Assembly: GCA_016859345.1 (NCBI GenBank)
Contig: CM029122.1
Span: forward strand, 24,250,575 to 24,314,574
From: Istiophorus platypterus
Taxonomy: Eukaryota > Chordata > Actinopteri > Istiophoriformes > Istiophoridae
Direction: 5' to 3'
DNA length: 64,000 nt
Of this stretch, positions 1-14,202 are shown one piece after another (position 1 is the first letter of the stretch; every line of letters begins with the position of its first letter). Made by a program: the position numbers and the translations under genes. The notes under the pieces are model-generated. The model was not told where the DNA came from. It saw only the letters and a program-made list of their open reading frames with translations, and did not search any database.

Positions 1-3000
1 GCAGTTTTCCTTCATGCTCTGCCCTATTTTAAACCCTGTTAAACATCCCATTTCCTTCATTACCTCTCTCACTGAATGCAATCTCTGCTTTCCTGGCATA
101 TTTAGAGACTACACTGCGTAAAAGACTATCCTTTTGTTGTCCCCACCACTGCAACCATTATTATCACCAACAGCAGCAGTAAATCCCCATATCCCAATGA
201 TCTCCCTCCCATCACTGCCAGTAAAATTCTGTTCGGCGGTGGGACACTTTGCGGCGCTGACCCCAATCATAATCTGTTCTTTTATTTAATCTGCTCAACT
301 CAAGGCTTTTCCCTTTTACTCTCATTTAAGCTAGCATTTCCCTGCGTGTCTCAGTGGCACATTTCGTCAGGTCTTTGCATGTCATATGATTTATCTCATC
401 TGTTTTTTTTTTTCCTCAGCTATTTTTTTACAATCATGTATTTTTAAAATTTGTCAACAAATCTGCCTTGTGGGTTAAATGTGTAATGTGCTTTCCCCGT
501 TAGTCTCTCTAAATCTTCTGAAATGTAAACTGAATCTGAAGTTCCATTCAGCAGCAGTCAGTTTGCAATTAATGAGCACAGCTGTCTGGCAGATGGAGAG
601 AGGAGATAGACCACTGAGTCTGTTTAGGGTGGTTAGTCTGCTTCTGCCAGTCAACTCTCTCATTACAGCACCCAGAGATGAACGAGGGGCCAATAGTTCT
701 TATCACTGCCACACTGGGGCCACAGCAGGCAGTGCAGTATGATACCCTGACATGATTATGGCTCTGTTTGCAGACAGATAGATACCTGCATCCTCTATGG
801 TAGTTGTTTTAGTGATGTATGACTGACAGTCTGCATGATTGTAAGTCAGCATGCTCCTCAGCATTGCACATATGCAGCATTTACAGGTCTGACAAGTATG
901 TGCATATTGGTGTCTTGACACTGGCTGACTCAATCTGAATCAGAAGATGTGTTTCCAGTGGTTAGTTGAGTCCCTGCTACCTACTTTTAGTGTTCATCAG
1001 TCAGTTAAAGACAGATCCTTCCTAGTGAGGAATCTCTTGTTTTGATCCACTTAAAAAAAGACAACAACCACTACCAAACCATGTAAAGATGACTTGTATT
1101 AAGTCGAGTCATAAGATAAAAATCGCAACTTTGACATTAGAAGAACAAATTCAATTTCTTAATATCGGCAACAATGAAAAGATACAAATTTGGATAAATT
1201 TGGTGATGCAGCGGGCAGAGGAAGGTCTACTTCTTCAGCAAGATTCTGTGGTAGATCCAAAACAGATCAAAGTGATGCCTAATCCCTACCTAAATAATCT
1301 CACTGAAACAAACAACTGATAATAAAAATTGAGGCAAAACAAATTGTGCCTGGATAGAGTTGCATGAAATCAAAATATAAACTGGAATAATTTTGTACAG
1401 CTTGAGATGGGACGAATGTGGACATCTGATAGCCAGGACTTTCCATCCTAGAAAATATAAGGAACTTAGTGAAAAGCACAGTCTAGACTGATGCATTAGT
1501 ACATAATGATTAAGAGGAGTGTCCAATAAAAAGCTAATTGTGTGTGTGAATAAGCGAATAGACTAAGAATTTAAAAGAAATGCAGCAATCATGTTTTTCT
1601 CACTGTGGCTTATACTGAAGACCATCACAGAGGGTGTGTTCACACTTGAAGCTATGCATACACATGTAAGTCAACTCACAGGCATAATATCCACGTAGCC
1701 ATGTCTTAGTTGGACCAACTCCCTCTCTATTCAGGAGGAAGCCACAGCGCATTATAGCTGTGAGAGCAGAGGCCTTTTTAACTTGGCTTAGTTGTGTCTT
1801 TCTGTGTGTTTGTGTGTACGTGCCTGAGAAGAGAACCTGCGGGGAATGATCAGCTGAGCATCAGAGTGATTTTGTGTTTTGTTCTCGTCAGAACACTGGC
1901 CCTGATTGTGCATGGTGTACAGCTCAGCTGAACTCCATTTTGCAACATCAAGGTGTTTAGGGTACCACTCTGTGTGAAGAGACTTGGATGTTGTCATTGC
2001 AGCTTCCTTTCCTCTAGTGCTGTACAGTGTAACACAGTAACACCTTTGTGTTGCAACCAGGCACATGGCATTGTCCTTTATGGCAGATAACCACAACCTC
2101 TCCTCAAGCAATTGGATGACATCATGACTAGTGCAGCACCTAGTCAGCCCGGCCCTGCCAGTAGTGAAACTGTCTTGTCCCCTCCCTGAGCAGTGAAGTT
2201 GACAATCAACTCTTCAGTATAACACTGACTAGTACACCTGTTTGATCTTTTTCTTACCTGTTAGACCGGACTGTAATACTTGGAAGTACCTACCTTTCCG
2301 TCTGAATATGATACTTGTACCCTCTTGTTTATTGATAAATAGACAAATGTTTCTTTCAGAAATATATCTACAGTAGACAGATATTGAACCGGAAACTTTT
2401 TATACAGAGTTTAACCTAAAAAAATACATATGGATGCATCTTATTGACAATAGGAAGCTGACACTATGACGGCAATATTTAGGAAAGCCAAGAACAGGTG
2501 TTTGTTCAGGTATCTGTAAGATGATGAAGTATGGTCTTAGAAAGCTGGACTGAGTAATAGATCTATGAATTAAAGACTTTTCAGATGCCAAAAAACCTCA
2601 CGGCAGATTAAAATACTAGTAGCCATGATTTTGCAATAGCAACCATTTCATCATCCGTTGATTATTACAGGATAAACAGCAGCAATATGCTGTTAAAGTT
2701 ACATAAGTAATCTTGCAGGAATATGCGCTTGCATGTATTTGATTAACCAGTTGAGTGCAATGCCAGATGATGTTGTATTGTTGAACTTTTTTGTATTTAG
2801 TGTTTCTTGCCAGAGCTCTCTCCATTGGCACACAGGGATCCCACTGAAACAGATTAGGGGGCAGTTTTTAATGCAGTACTGTTATCGGTGACTCATTCGG
2901 CTGTGAAGATCCAGATGTGTCAATTAAAAAACACCTTTCTTATTAGTCCATAAAGTGTGATTGGGTGACACCGGCTTGCTCCAGTGTGGTGTTTATGTTC

Positions 3001-3699
3001 TTCAACTCTTCTTGGGAACTGTATAGATACTTGTCTCCCTCAGAGGAATGAGCGAGACAATAACAATAATGATAATACTTGATATAATCCTGGGATTATA
3101 CAAAGGAAATTCTAAGGAGTTTTTCATTCAGTCATCTTAACGTTGATCATCTCTTCTCCATGTCATTTTCCAAGTCATCCCAGCGGGGCAGTATCACCCA
3201 TATCATGTTATCAGCTTGGCCATTTGTTTTGCTGAATCAGCATAGCCCAGGAAGGAAGCTACTGAGCAGATTGTTGTCCATGACCCAGCACATTTTCACA
3301 ATGCTCGTTTCGGAGCATGACAGAGCACATTAGTACAGAGTGTATATATGTCTGGGCTGTCTTCATATTAAATGGAAATGTGCTTTAAGGCAAATGAAAG
3401 ACTTTATTATTCTGAGGATACTGTTGAATAGAAATGTCATGCTACAGTTAGCTAACCATGTAGCTAGCAGTCCACAGAGATTGCCATGTTTAAAATTGCA
3501 ATATTCTTGCAAAACTGAGTAGTGGATGGAGCATAAAGAGTGTAAAGATATACATTTGACATTAACATCAATTTCTGTCAGTTGTAATTGTGATGCAATT
3601 ATGTTAGGTATTTGGAGCATAGTATTTATTTAAAAAAAATAAAGGTATTGCCATTATTTCAATCCCAGTCTGCTTCCATTGCACAGTCGAATGACCAAT
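1..3699 (+). other. no recognisable gene; probably clasp1 intron
   Basis: AT-rich sequence with only short open frames in all six frames, none with a recognisable domain or splice pattern. The upstream TOG1 exons of clasp1 are not here, so this is presumably the same long intron that ends at 14123. Nothing else supportable seen. Confidence 0.5.
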
Positions 3700-5280
3700 G
3701 GCATTAAAAAATGAAGTTACACCATTGGTTGGTCAGCAAAGTGTTGGAGTTTCCCCATGGCTTTTCACTTTCAAAATTGATTGGCACAAACGGTTTCTAT
3801 TACATTATCAGGATCATTTATAGGTTGTTTTGCCAACTCAGCTCGGCTTTTAATACAATCTTGACAGAACAGCTCATTGAAAACCTGTTGTTGCTGCATG
3901 TGGATCCAGGAATGTGCAGGTGTATCTTGGACTTTCTGACGGATAGACGGCAAGCAGTCAGAGTTGGCAGCATGACATCCAAAATGATCACAGAGGGCAC
4001 AGGTTCACCACAAGGGTGCCTACTGAGACCTTTATTGTTCAACATGACTACTCTGCTAGTTTCAACAGCAATCATGTCATTAAGTTCGCAGATGATACCA
4101 CTGTTGTCGGACTTATAACTAATAATGATGGCATACAGAAAGGAGGTGGAGCAGCTGGCAGCCTGGTGTGCAACACACAATCTTTCATTTCAGTACAATT
4201 TTATTTATGTAGTGCCGTATCATAACAGATGTTATCTCTGGGCATTCATCATATAGAGCAGGTCTAGACCAGTCTCTTTATAGTTATTATTTACAGAGAC
4301 CGAACATTTCCCCCATGAGCAAGAACTTGACGATAGTGGCAACAAAAAACTCACTTTTAACAGGTAGAAATATTGAACAGATCCTGGCTTATAGTGGGCA
4401 GCCATCTGCCTCGACTGGCTGGGTTGAGAGAGAAAGAGAGGGAGCGATAGAGAGCGAGAGACAAGGGGGGAGCAGGAGGTAGGAGAGAGCATAGCATAAT
4501 AATGAGAATAATAGCCATATATACTATAGTTATACTAACTGAGCTAATAATAGGACTAAATGAACAGTAGTAATCATAATAATTAAAGCAGATGGTGTTA
4601 ATCAGGCTCATAGGCCAGTAGGTGGTCGGCAACCGTGGATCCAGACTCCTGGGGTTCCATCTGATGGATTAGCTGACCTCAAGAGAAAACAGAGCAGCTG
4701 TCGTTAAGAAGACCCAAAAGCGCCTTCACTTCCTCCGCAGGCTGAAAAAAGTGGACCTCCCCATCCCAGCCATGACCTTGTTCTACAGAGGCCCCGTTGA
4801 GAGCATTCTCACGTACTGTATCTCATCCTGGTTTGTCAACAGCACAGTTGAAGAGAGACACAGTCTCAACAGGATAGTGAGAACTGCGGAAAAGATCATT
4901 GGTGTCTCACTGCCACATCTGCAGGACATCTACATAGTGCACTGTGTGTGCAGAGCAGACAGCATCCTAAAGGACCCCACAAATCCCTCTCATGTCATGT
5001 TCACACTCATGTCGTCAGGAAAAAGATACAGAAGCATGTGAACCACTGGGCTGTTAAACAGCTTTTTCCCCACAGTAGAATGTGAACTACACAAACAGAC
5101 ACTAAAGAATTTTGTCTTATTTGAACTGTTGTTTTAATCTGTTTTAACCCATTTTTTTTAACTTATTATCTGCTTATTTATTGTTGTTTTTATTGAGCAC
5201 TGAATACTAAGCGGTGGATGTGTGAAGCGCAATTTCATTTTTATGTGATGCATAAGAATGAAAATAAATGATCTATCAAT
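3700..5280 (+). mobile_element. decayed non-LTR retrotransposon (L2/CR1-like), 3' half, interrupted by another repeat
   Basis: Reverse-transcriptase landmarks in order: SSAFNTI (about 3840), ILDFLTDRRQAVRVG, TGSPQGC (about 4000), then after a frame change KFADDTTVVGLI with the catalytic FADD box at 4085-4096. After a ~450 bp foreign insert, the C-terminal part resumes: KKTQKRLHFLRRLKK, FYRGPVESILTYCISSW, SSGKRYRS (4710-5040). A short AT-rich 3' tail follows to about 5280. Frameshifts, stops and the insertion show it is dead. I place it near fish L2/CR1 LINEs from the SPQG/FADDT spacing and the C-terminal conserved block; the exact family is not determined. Confidence 0.85.
4190..4665 (+). repeat. 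dispersed repeat copy A, nested in the LINE
   Basis: Starts near tttatttatgtagtgccgta and runs through tctagaccag, an AG-rich tract (4430-4490) and aatcaggctcat. The same order of sequence recurs at 14272-14704. It separates the FADD part of the LINE reverse transcriptase from its C-terminal part, so it inserted after the LINE. It resembles a common fish interspersed repeat with a tRNA-free, non-coding body; I cannot name the family. Confidence 0.8.
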
Positions 5281-8020
5281 TTAACTTAATGCCTTTGATT
5301 TACTGACTTTTCACATACTTTTAGCAACTGTTCTTCCCATAAGCACCTAGCAACAAATCTAGTGACTTTTGGGACAAACATTAACTACTTTCCATAGAAG
5401 ACAGGAGCTGGTATTCCCCCAGTAGTGCCAAGTCAGGCTTTTCCCTCCGCAGACACACTTCTCTTAGCTGCTCCTTCACTTGACCATATGGTAGCTGACA
5501 CAGACAAGAATGAGCTTCTAGTTTTCTCTCTGAATGATCATTTTACTAGTAAGTATAGCTGAAATTACAGCAAAGCCATTGTCTTGTCATGTCATGGTGA
5601 CTTTGTCAAACGATGTTGTGGTTATAAAATCAGTATTTTAACATGTCTTCTTAAGAGGCCATGTTTCAGTCACTGTTTCATACCTTTCCCGTTGTCTGTC
5701 AACAGACACAGAAAAAACATGTAAATGACAACAGCTTTACTTGTGATTCAGCCTTATTAAATTACTTGTATAGGTGAGCATAGACAGTGGGAGAAAATCA
5801 AACAACTAAGGGTTAAAACTGTTTAACACTAGACAAAGTTCAAATATGATGCAATGATGTCATTATTATGCTAATTTGAATATTATGTCATCTAGCGAAA
5901 TTGTGTCTCTTCCTGCAGACTTTAGCTACTTTCCATTAAAGGTAGTTATTTACAGCAGTTCCACAACAGTTTTCAACTGTATCCTCAATCTTGCACTTTG
6001 ACCATAAAAAAGCCCAGCCACACACTATGATTTGACCTGGTCTTTTTAAAATTCTTTTTATTATCTGTGGCTAACAATAAAAATGTAACTGAACTTGACT
6101 TTAAAAGGTAATCATGTTGACAAACAAATGCTTAGCACAAATACATGGTTTGTTATTCATGGTCCCCATACCAGCAACCTTCTCATAAGTAGCAATAATT
6201 TAAAATATCTGAACACACCTGATTAAAAAAAAACCAAAACAAACAAAACCCCAATATTGAGACTTTGTTTAATGTTTGAGGCAAATATGAACAGGGATTT
6301 GGTTAACCTAAGATGACTTAACCATTTCAACCCATTTTCAATACAATGTACAATGGTTGCTATGATTACTGAAATTTAAGCACTCAACACAGAATATCTC
6401 CAAGCAAAGCCTTAGGCTATCAGCTGGAAACCTGCCACATGACTCCTGCTTGTTGCCATGCTACTGTCACAAATTTCCTCACAAAAGGACTGTCTTTGTT
6501 CCTGATTGGTTTGATTTTGTTTTTCATAATTACAACACTCACCCTTGTTCCCTGTGCGCTCCGTAATGCAGATTAACCTGTATGGTAATGAAGTGATATG
6601 GAGAAGCTGCAGCATTGTGAAAGATCATTTGACACTTCATGTGAAATTTTGAGCAGCTAAGTGATACTTTGTTTTATGAAATTATACACCTTAGCAAAAT
6701 TATCTGCTCTTTCCTTACTGGATATTTTTTAAAAATAATACAGTGAATATTGGGGATGGGCAATACCACAATATGATAAACATCCTGAGTGAGATGTCTC
6801 TCTCTTTGCCTTCAGTTTTTTGTAGCCTTGTTCGTTTTCTGCAACTTTTATTTATACTCTCGTCTACCAACAGAGCGATGTCTCTTTCTTGTCTACCTAG
6901 TGTCATCATAGTGTATGTATCACATCCTCGGATGCTAAATTTGTGTTAGAGACTTAAATAATACAGTTCTCCAAAAAATGCTACAATTAGCAACCTAACT
7001 TCAGTTCAGGAAGCTGAGACCTGCTGGAAAGTGTTTATTTTAGGATCTTTGAATGCCAATTTCCTTATAGTACTGCTGCTGTATGTTGAATATTATGTTG
7101 ATATGGAATAAGTCTAATTAGTTTTTTTAAACTTTGTGTGTGTGTGTGTGTCTACAAGAGTTTGTCTATGTGTGTGAGACAAAGTGGGAAATGCATGTAA
7201 TGAATAGCTGTCACAATGTCCTCCGCAGCCCAGGCTCTCTCTGCTCTCCCGATTCAATCCATGTTAGTGTTAGTTTTTGTGTGTGCGTGTTCTTTAAAAC
7301 AATCAAAAGGATACAACAGCATAAGTATATATATTTTCTATTAACATACTTGCTATTGGTGGCTTGTAAATACGGCTTAGACTATAGTTATTTCACCTGT
7401 GATGGCTGATAGACCACCTTGTTTTCAACAATATGTTTTCTCTGAGTGTGGTCAGTTGCTGCCTTGCTCTCTGTTGCTGTTTTTAGTCATCTGCCAGTGG
7501 CAAAGCAGACTCATGAGCACCTCAGCTCACGTCACTGTCTGTCCCGTGGTAGACCACATCTCTACCTCTAGGACACAGCTGAAATCTTGGGTTAAAGAGC
7601 ATTTGTCTGAGTTCTGCTTTCTTGTTTACATTGTCAAGTGGATTTCAATCTCTTTTCCATTTCCGACATCTGAAAGAAAAACATTAGAATAGGATCTCTC
7701 AATAATTGGTATGCCATAGGAAAAATATATTAGAATCTGGCTGGAATCCTTGGCTTTTATGCAAGCTACAGCTAAAGATGCTTCTTTGGGTTTTACAGTT
7801 ATGACTGGATTAGACTACATTTACCATTACACAGGATCTAATGCATTCTGGCTGATGCTAAAAAAAAACAAGGGTAACACAAGCTGTATGAAGATATTCT
7901 ATCACATTTGAAAAGAGGGTGAAAGCTTGGACGTCATCGCGGGTTATCAGCTTCATCATTCAAGCCAGCACCTCATATCCTCCAGATATGACAGTAAGAT
8001 GTAGCAAGAAAAAAAGCTAC
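5281..8020 (+). other. intronic sequence without recognisable features
   Basis: AT-rich, with only a short (GT)n run at about 7133-7153 and no plausible exon or repeat that I can identify. Confidence 0.4.
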
Positions 8021-8033
8021 ATTGTCATCCATC

Positions 8034-8290
8034 AGTGTCTGTGAATATTCTCAGTCATCCAGGTCAAGTCATCCAGGCAGAATTAAGTCAAGGGCGACTT
8101 GACTTGGTTGTAAATCTTGAAGATACTTCGCCTCTCATCCAAGAGGCTTCCTCAGTTCCGACTGACTGGTGGGGAAACCCAGGTATTTAGCCTTGCTGGG
8201 ATCATTAACAAGGCCAAAGATACCACTTAGTTCGTTAGTGCTCCTGGCTGTTGTAACGACAGTTGTTAGTGTTGTTAAAGTCACTTGTTA
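8034..8290 (+). repeat. probable fish interspersed repeat fragment
   Basis: Contains the phrase cctctcatccaagaggcttc followed by ctcagttccgactgactggtggggaa, which I recognise as recurring widely in teleost genomes. No coding capacity remains. Class unresolved (possibly Penelope-related); recognised from memory, not from a second copy in this window. Confidence 0.5.
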
Positions 8291-8518
8291 AAGGCAATTC
8301 AAGTTACGACGACCGTCATTTTTGGAGTCACTCCCTTCTTTGCTTTGCTGTCTTTTAAACCTACACCTTTTCCTGTCCCCTCAGCTTCTGTTCTGTCTTT
8401 ACATCTCCTCCTCTCGCTTGTTCTTAATGTCTCCCCCCGAGAAACAGTTATGTGCTGTACCTGGAATATTTGTTTACTACTGTTATCAGATGAAAGTAAT
8501 GTAATGATAGGGCTGTGT

Positions 8519-8521
<3 letters not shown>

Positions 8522-8592
<71 letters not shown>
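8522..8592 (+). repeat. (GT)n microsatellite
   Basis: About 71 bp of uninterrupted GT. The long open frames on both strands here are artefacts of the dinucleotide (poly Cys-Val / Thr-His). Confidence 0.98.
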
Positions 8593-8598
<6 letters not shown>

Positions 8599-11500
8599 CT
8601 GTTTGGACATGTATGTGCGTGTGAATGTAGTTTTGAGTAACAACCCCCACAGCTGTGTTGTGTTCAGGCATCAAGAGAGACTGTATATGCTTGAATTCAG
8701 GGTTTGGGGTTTATATGTGTCTGTAGGCTTCTGTCTCTTATTTACTTGCAGAACCTGTTTAGGTACTCCCTTGCACATATATAGCACAATCAGACTACAG
8801 AGAAAATGTAGAATTTACTAATGATAAATAAAATGTATTTGAATTTTGGAGAGAGAAAGAGAGAGTGAGTTAGTTGTATCAGTAGCAGTATATCTGGAGG
8901 AGGATGTTCTCATTTCAGTGTTTTCACAGCAGCAAGTCAGCCATGAAGTGTTGTCTCTGGAGGAAGTGAACTGTAAAAGACCGATGTGTTTGTGTGTGCA
9001 TTTGTATGTATCTGTAACTGTCTTTGTTTACTTTGTTTTAGTGCTATCGGGTCTTTTCATAATGAGTGTTTATGGTTCATTCCATTACGTAGTTGCCACA
9101 AGGCTTGGGGTCCTGAGACTCTGCTGAATGAAGCTGAGTTACTATGTAGTCACTGCTGGCTAATCACACCTCACCAATATGATAACACCATTGCTTCTGT
9201 CCAGGAGAAGTAATTCTGGTTTAACATCAGAATTACTCATACCATTACTGTTAGAGGATCCAGTGCATGTTAGAAATTGTTTGGATGTGCCCGCTGTGGG
9301 TAGCTTCCAGTGTTGGTCTGTGGAATAGTATAATGATGAAATTGCTTGAGAATTTCCACTGTACTGTTAGATTTTATATCGTTACACAATTTTCACTAGT
9401 TTACATCAGAAGGCATGAACAAATAATTTGAAGGCGTTAGGTGAAAATCTCCAGGCAAACCAGTAATATCACCTCAAAGTCCACCTTAGATTTTCCTTCC
9501 ATGACATGCCAAAATATCAGTCATGCAGCTATTCAGTGACAAGCAGTAGATGATCGTGGGTAACTGTGATAAGGGTTTTGCAAACTAGAAGTCTGCATTT
9601 TTAGTCTTTACCTTCAAGTATATTTTAACTAAGGTGATTTTTTTTGTGGCAAATATTCAATTGACAAACAGAAATTAAATTTTCAATATTTACAGATAGG
9701 CAATCAGATAATTTCATTCTAAACTATATGTGCATCGAGCAGTAACTTTCGCTGTTCTATCTTTGGCATGACACAGACACAAAAACTCTGAACTGCAGCA
9801 TACATGAGCTTTCTAATTTCTTATCTGCAAAAACAGGCATGTGTCTCAACTTGTGCAGTAACTTGGTAAACACACTACAAACAAACATACAGCAAGTGTA
9901 CTTCTTTTGTCATTTTGCAGGCCAGATGGTTAATGCTGATTAGTAAAAACAAAACCATTCCTGCAAAGGTCAGCATCTGTCAGTTGAGATGCTGAAATAT
10001 TTAGTCCTATTTCTGCAGTATGACTGCATACAGAAAGCAAGTTTCTGAGTTATTGGCCTGTGAAGTACAGTTACAGCTACATTGTAATTTCAGTTGGACT
10101 TGAAAAAAGACCAGACAAAGCCCTAAGTTATGGAAACGTGCGAGACATCAAAATGCATTTTGTGTTTGTAGCAGGAGGCAGGGATGGAGGCCCAGGTATG
10201 TTGCATAATTACAAAGCACTTTGCAATAAACTGCAGCTTCGATGTGTTATGAACTCATTTTGGAAGAGAGAGAGCTTTGTTGCACATTTTTATTTGTTTT
10301 GCATACTTTTAAATTTGCTTTTAAATATAGAGTATAAGCAGTTTAGGCTCTCTTTTTACTAGCTTAATTTGGGATGGAGACAATGGCGTGTGTCTGTTTA
10401 TAGCTCCACCTCCATTGAAAAAGGACAGCATGCCCAGCTGTTCTCCTGACTTGCAGGAAATGGCTACAAACATAGCAACATGTTTCTGTAGGTGTGCTTG
10501 CCTTTCCCTTTATACATCTATGTGTTGTACATTGTGTGTGTCACTCTGTGTATAACCCTTGGTGTGTGTATGTGTCAGATGTTTCTGCTGGAGATGAGAT
10601 GACAGGCTTGGTAGTGAGGGAGGAGATGAGAGGGAAATCCTTGATTTAATTTAAAGGCTCATTCACATCAAAGACAGATGGATGGAGGCTGTGGTCTGCT
10701 AGTTTTTACAGCAGTTCTCAGGAACAGGCACATGTGTTCAAGTGAAGGGGGTTTGATTTGTCAAAGGCCAATTATTTGCCTCTTTCTTTCAGTACGATCT
10801 CTGTGGTTGCTCTGTGCAACATTGGAAAATGGATTTCTTTTGTCTCCTGGACAATTTTTAGCTGAAAATCACCAGCTGCTTGTACCTATTTTACCATCCT
10901 GAACATTAACAGAACCTCTAGAGTTAGTAGAAGTTATATAAGAATGGGTTATAAGCCATATCAACAGGTAGATAAAATTGTAAGCCACCATTCAAATTTA
11001 TGAACATTTATCAGTTGAGATTTCATTATCATATTTTTATGATTGATTCAAGCTAGCGAAAGACAAGAAGCAGCAGGAATCAGTCTTTTCACTGGAAAAC
11101 TGCTCTACACGGGATCTGAGCTGGAATGGTGTAAAGTGGCAACAAACAACATATAAAAAACAGGTAGATGAGAAGAGTTGTCCTGTGTATAGCTTAGAAG
11201 ATACAAAGGTAATCATGTAGATTCCTCCACAACACAAATTAACACAGAACAAGTGCCCAGTTTTAGCTGAATATGTAAATTAAGTGCTCAGCGCATATGT
11301 ACCCAAAAGCCACAGATTGAGTGAAAGACAAGAGCATCCTGCCCCTGTTTTAATTGTCTGAAGACATCTCAAAGTTTCAAGGCTGAAAGATGTGTAATTT
11401 TTAAGTAGTTAGACTGTAATCAGATAAGAGTCTGGATGTAATGGTTTCTGCCTTGCAAAGACCCATTCAAACTAACTAGGCAAACTAAGGCTGTGTTCAG

Positions 11501-14123
11501 ACCAGCATTAGCCTTGAATGAAAAGAATGCAGCCCTCTGGTTCATTTGAATGAGGCCAGTCTCTCAATGCGTCACAGCCAACAGACAGCACAGGTCCATG
11601 CTGCAAATATGTTGAACCTGAGACATTTGCTTCAATACCACACATCACCTGGTGAGGCACTGTGTTGGTTGTTGTTGATTACTTTGTAACATGAACAGGG
11701 TATTTCAACTATTTAATTTAGTCGCATCAAAATATATAACAGTTGCTGCCATCATATCTATCCACATTTGTAAAATACTGTCTGTGAGTGTTGCTACACT
11801 GTGCAGTGTTATCATGTCAGGGAGGCCTTTAAATGCATTATCGACCAAGGCAACAGCATGCATCATTTTAATGCAAAGCTGATTACTGTGTAAAAAATCC
11901 CCACTGGATCAGTATCCTGAAGTGCTCAGGATACTGTTAAGATGCTAAGCTATGCACAAACTAAAATGTTGCCTAATTTGCCTTAAATTACTACTACTTA
12001 CCTAGTACTACTAATCAAGGATCATAAGTAAATGGTGACTGACAGTTAATGTAAGAGTATATTGAACTAAGTTCCCTTAAACAAAATTTTTATAATTTCT
12101 ACACTTTGTTGATGTAGTTGGAAAAACCTGCTAATACTCCTTGGGTCTCTGGCAACCATAAGTTGATCCATAGGTTAACTTTTCTGATCTGTGTAGTTTT
12201 TCCATTTGTCTTCATCTCTCTGGTGCCCTCTGACTTTGTATCACATTTTCACCTGTGTATAGAAGAAAATCAATGAAAGGTTGAGTACTAGTTTTTACAC
12301 TTTTTGTCTTACAGCTTATCAAATTTGTGAGCTAAACAGCCAATAAAATTATGTCTGTCATACTGCTGCCTTTTCAGCTATGTTTGCCAAAATGTCCTGA
12401 TTTTTTTAGAAAACTGAAAGGGTGTGTTTAGCTTTATATTTATCCATATAGCCTTGTGATTATGGTCTCATATTTTTTATATAACATGTGATAATAGCCT
12501 GTTAAACTACAAACTGGACCACAGATTTCGAGGTAACTTTGATCACAATATATATTTGAATGTCGGATATCCAGGTAAGGATTTTTCCTCCAAGTTGGGT
12601 TTGTGTTTTTTGATATTTCGTATCTGTTCATGTTGGGAAAGTTGGGATCCCGTCTGTAGCATACTAAAATATACTAGGCCAGGGGAAGAGTGGAAATGAG
12701 TCCTAAACGTTTTGGGTAGGAGGATTTAGGAACTGGACAGGGATGATGTCTGTGAGATTTTTTGTCCAGAGACTTGAGGGGGCTGGTGCGTGCGTGCGTG
12801 CGTGCATGCGTGCGGTTCCAATGTAGATGACCGCAAAATAGAGTTGCCCATCTGTCTACAAAGAGGACGAGCCTCTCTGTCTTCATCTGTACCTGACTGG
12901 ACTGCATTGTTTTTCTGTTGCTGACGTCCGCTGAACTCATACTCAAACACAGGAGGCAGTTGTTACCAAGGTGCCTATGTGACTCAACCTCCGTAAGTTC
13001 AGAGGGGGAACAAGTAAGCAAGTGTTTACATCCAGTTGTCACACACAGAAAGGTTAGACAGACCTCTTGCATTGCACCCAAGTAGAACTGAACCTAGATT
13101 TGAGAATAATGTTTCACACCAAGAGGTGGAGTTTCTGTTGAGGTTTACACTATTGTTAAAACTCCGCTGATCCTTCTTAGAGCTCTCAGCCAGTCTTTGT
13201 TTGGGCCCTGTCATCAGTGTAATTACTGTAATTCCCCCCAGTTGGAGAACAAAGAGACTGATCTGAGGATAAGGCTTTTAGACACCAGGTCCTCTGCCAA
13301 GCCACTGATGCTCACTACCTTTTCCCCCAGTAGGAGAGGGAAAAAAAATACGCAATAAAATGAAATGAAATCTAAATGAGTAGAAGGCATTGGCCTCCTG
13401 AGAAATAAAAGCCCAGCAGAGAGAAAAAGAGGGTTGAATGAAAAAGAATGAAAAAGAGGTACCCCTGGCTACCCCAGCATGCTAGAGATACATGAGGTTA
13501 AAAAAAAACACTAAAATATTGGGTTCATTGTGAAGCATGATGTTAATGTAATGTGTTGTTCCTCAGTCCTCTTATTGGCTTCCTTGGAAGCCACCAGATG
13601 GCAGCACAGTCTTGCCACTAGAATAATTTACCATTGGTTTACTTTCTTTGAGATGTTTAGACTTTCCAAAATTTGCACTGTGTATATGTGTTTTTGTTGT
13701 ATCAGCAGGGCCACTCAGCTTGTGACTTGGAAGTTTATTCTGGAGGTGGCTAGGGGATGTATATCAATGTCTCGTAAGAGCCTGTGCAGCCATGGTTCAG
13801 CAGTCAAAATGAATTTCATTTGTTACTTGAATGTCAGATATGTTATATTTTATGTTGTGAAGGTTACACAAGGCCAGTTTCCATCTTAAACCCTACAGAA
13901 GTTTAGAAATATAAAAATGTTCATGATTACCCATGACAGAAGCTTTTGTATGGATCCTTCAGCCTGGGCTTGTCCAGGGTTGTAGGAATGATTATTCTGT
14001 TTCTTTGTGACTAGAAATTCTAGTTAAGTAATCTGAAGATTTATATAGTTTATTTTGAAGAACTGTTCTTTTAAAATTAGACATTGATATGATTTTATTT
14101 TATATATTTTTGGTCTCCACTAG
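8593..14123 (+). other. end of the upstream clasp1 intron, few features
   Basis: No exon recognised. A (TGCG)n-type run lies at 12786-12813. The phrase ggctgtgttcagaccagcat near 11491 is typical of old fish repeats but I cannot delimit an element. The rest is featureless AT-rich DNA up to the W1 acceptor. Confidence 0.45.
12786..12813 (+). repeat. (TGCG)n tetranucleotide repeat
   Basis: gtgcgtgcgtgcgtgcatgc-type run, about 28 bp with one interruption. Confidence 0.9.
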
Positions 14124-14202
14124 GTGGCTCTGCTCGGCTTGGACCTCTTATCTGCCTTAGTGACAAGGTTACAGGAGCGATTCAGGGCCCAGGTGGGAAC
14201 AG
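14124..14202 (+). CDS. clasp1: clasp1 coding exon W1 (TOG1)
   Basis: Encodes VALLGLDLLSALVTRLQERF and continues to QVGT. This is a TOG1 HEAT helix, about residues 66-91 of the human protein. Acceptor is ctccactag, donor is aaca-g|gtaaga. Phase 0 in, phase 1 out. It is the most 5' exon I can recognise in the window, so the start codon of the long isoform is upstream. Confidence 0.93.

Noticed and set aside
1089..1319. 76-codon open frame (KQIKVMPNPYLNNLT)
   Set aside because: No domain, no splice signals in matching phase, and no homologue that I recognise; length is unremarkable for AT-rich DNA.
8285..8821. 178-codon + strand open frame and its minus-strand mirror
   Set aside because: Openness comes from the (GT)n tract; flanks have no recognisable protein.
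12674..13214. Minus-strand open frames up to 135 codons
   Set aside because: Contains a translated (TGCG)n repeat (Thr-His-Ala-Arg) and no recognisable domain.
1..14123. Search for the first TOG1 exons and start codon of the long isoform
   Set aside because: No stretch resembling the conserved first ~65 residues of CLASP1 was found, so they are taken to lie upstream of the window.
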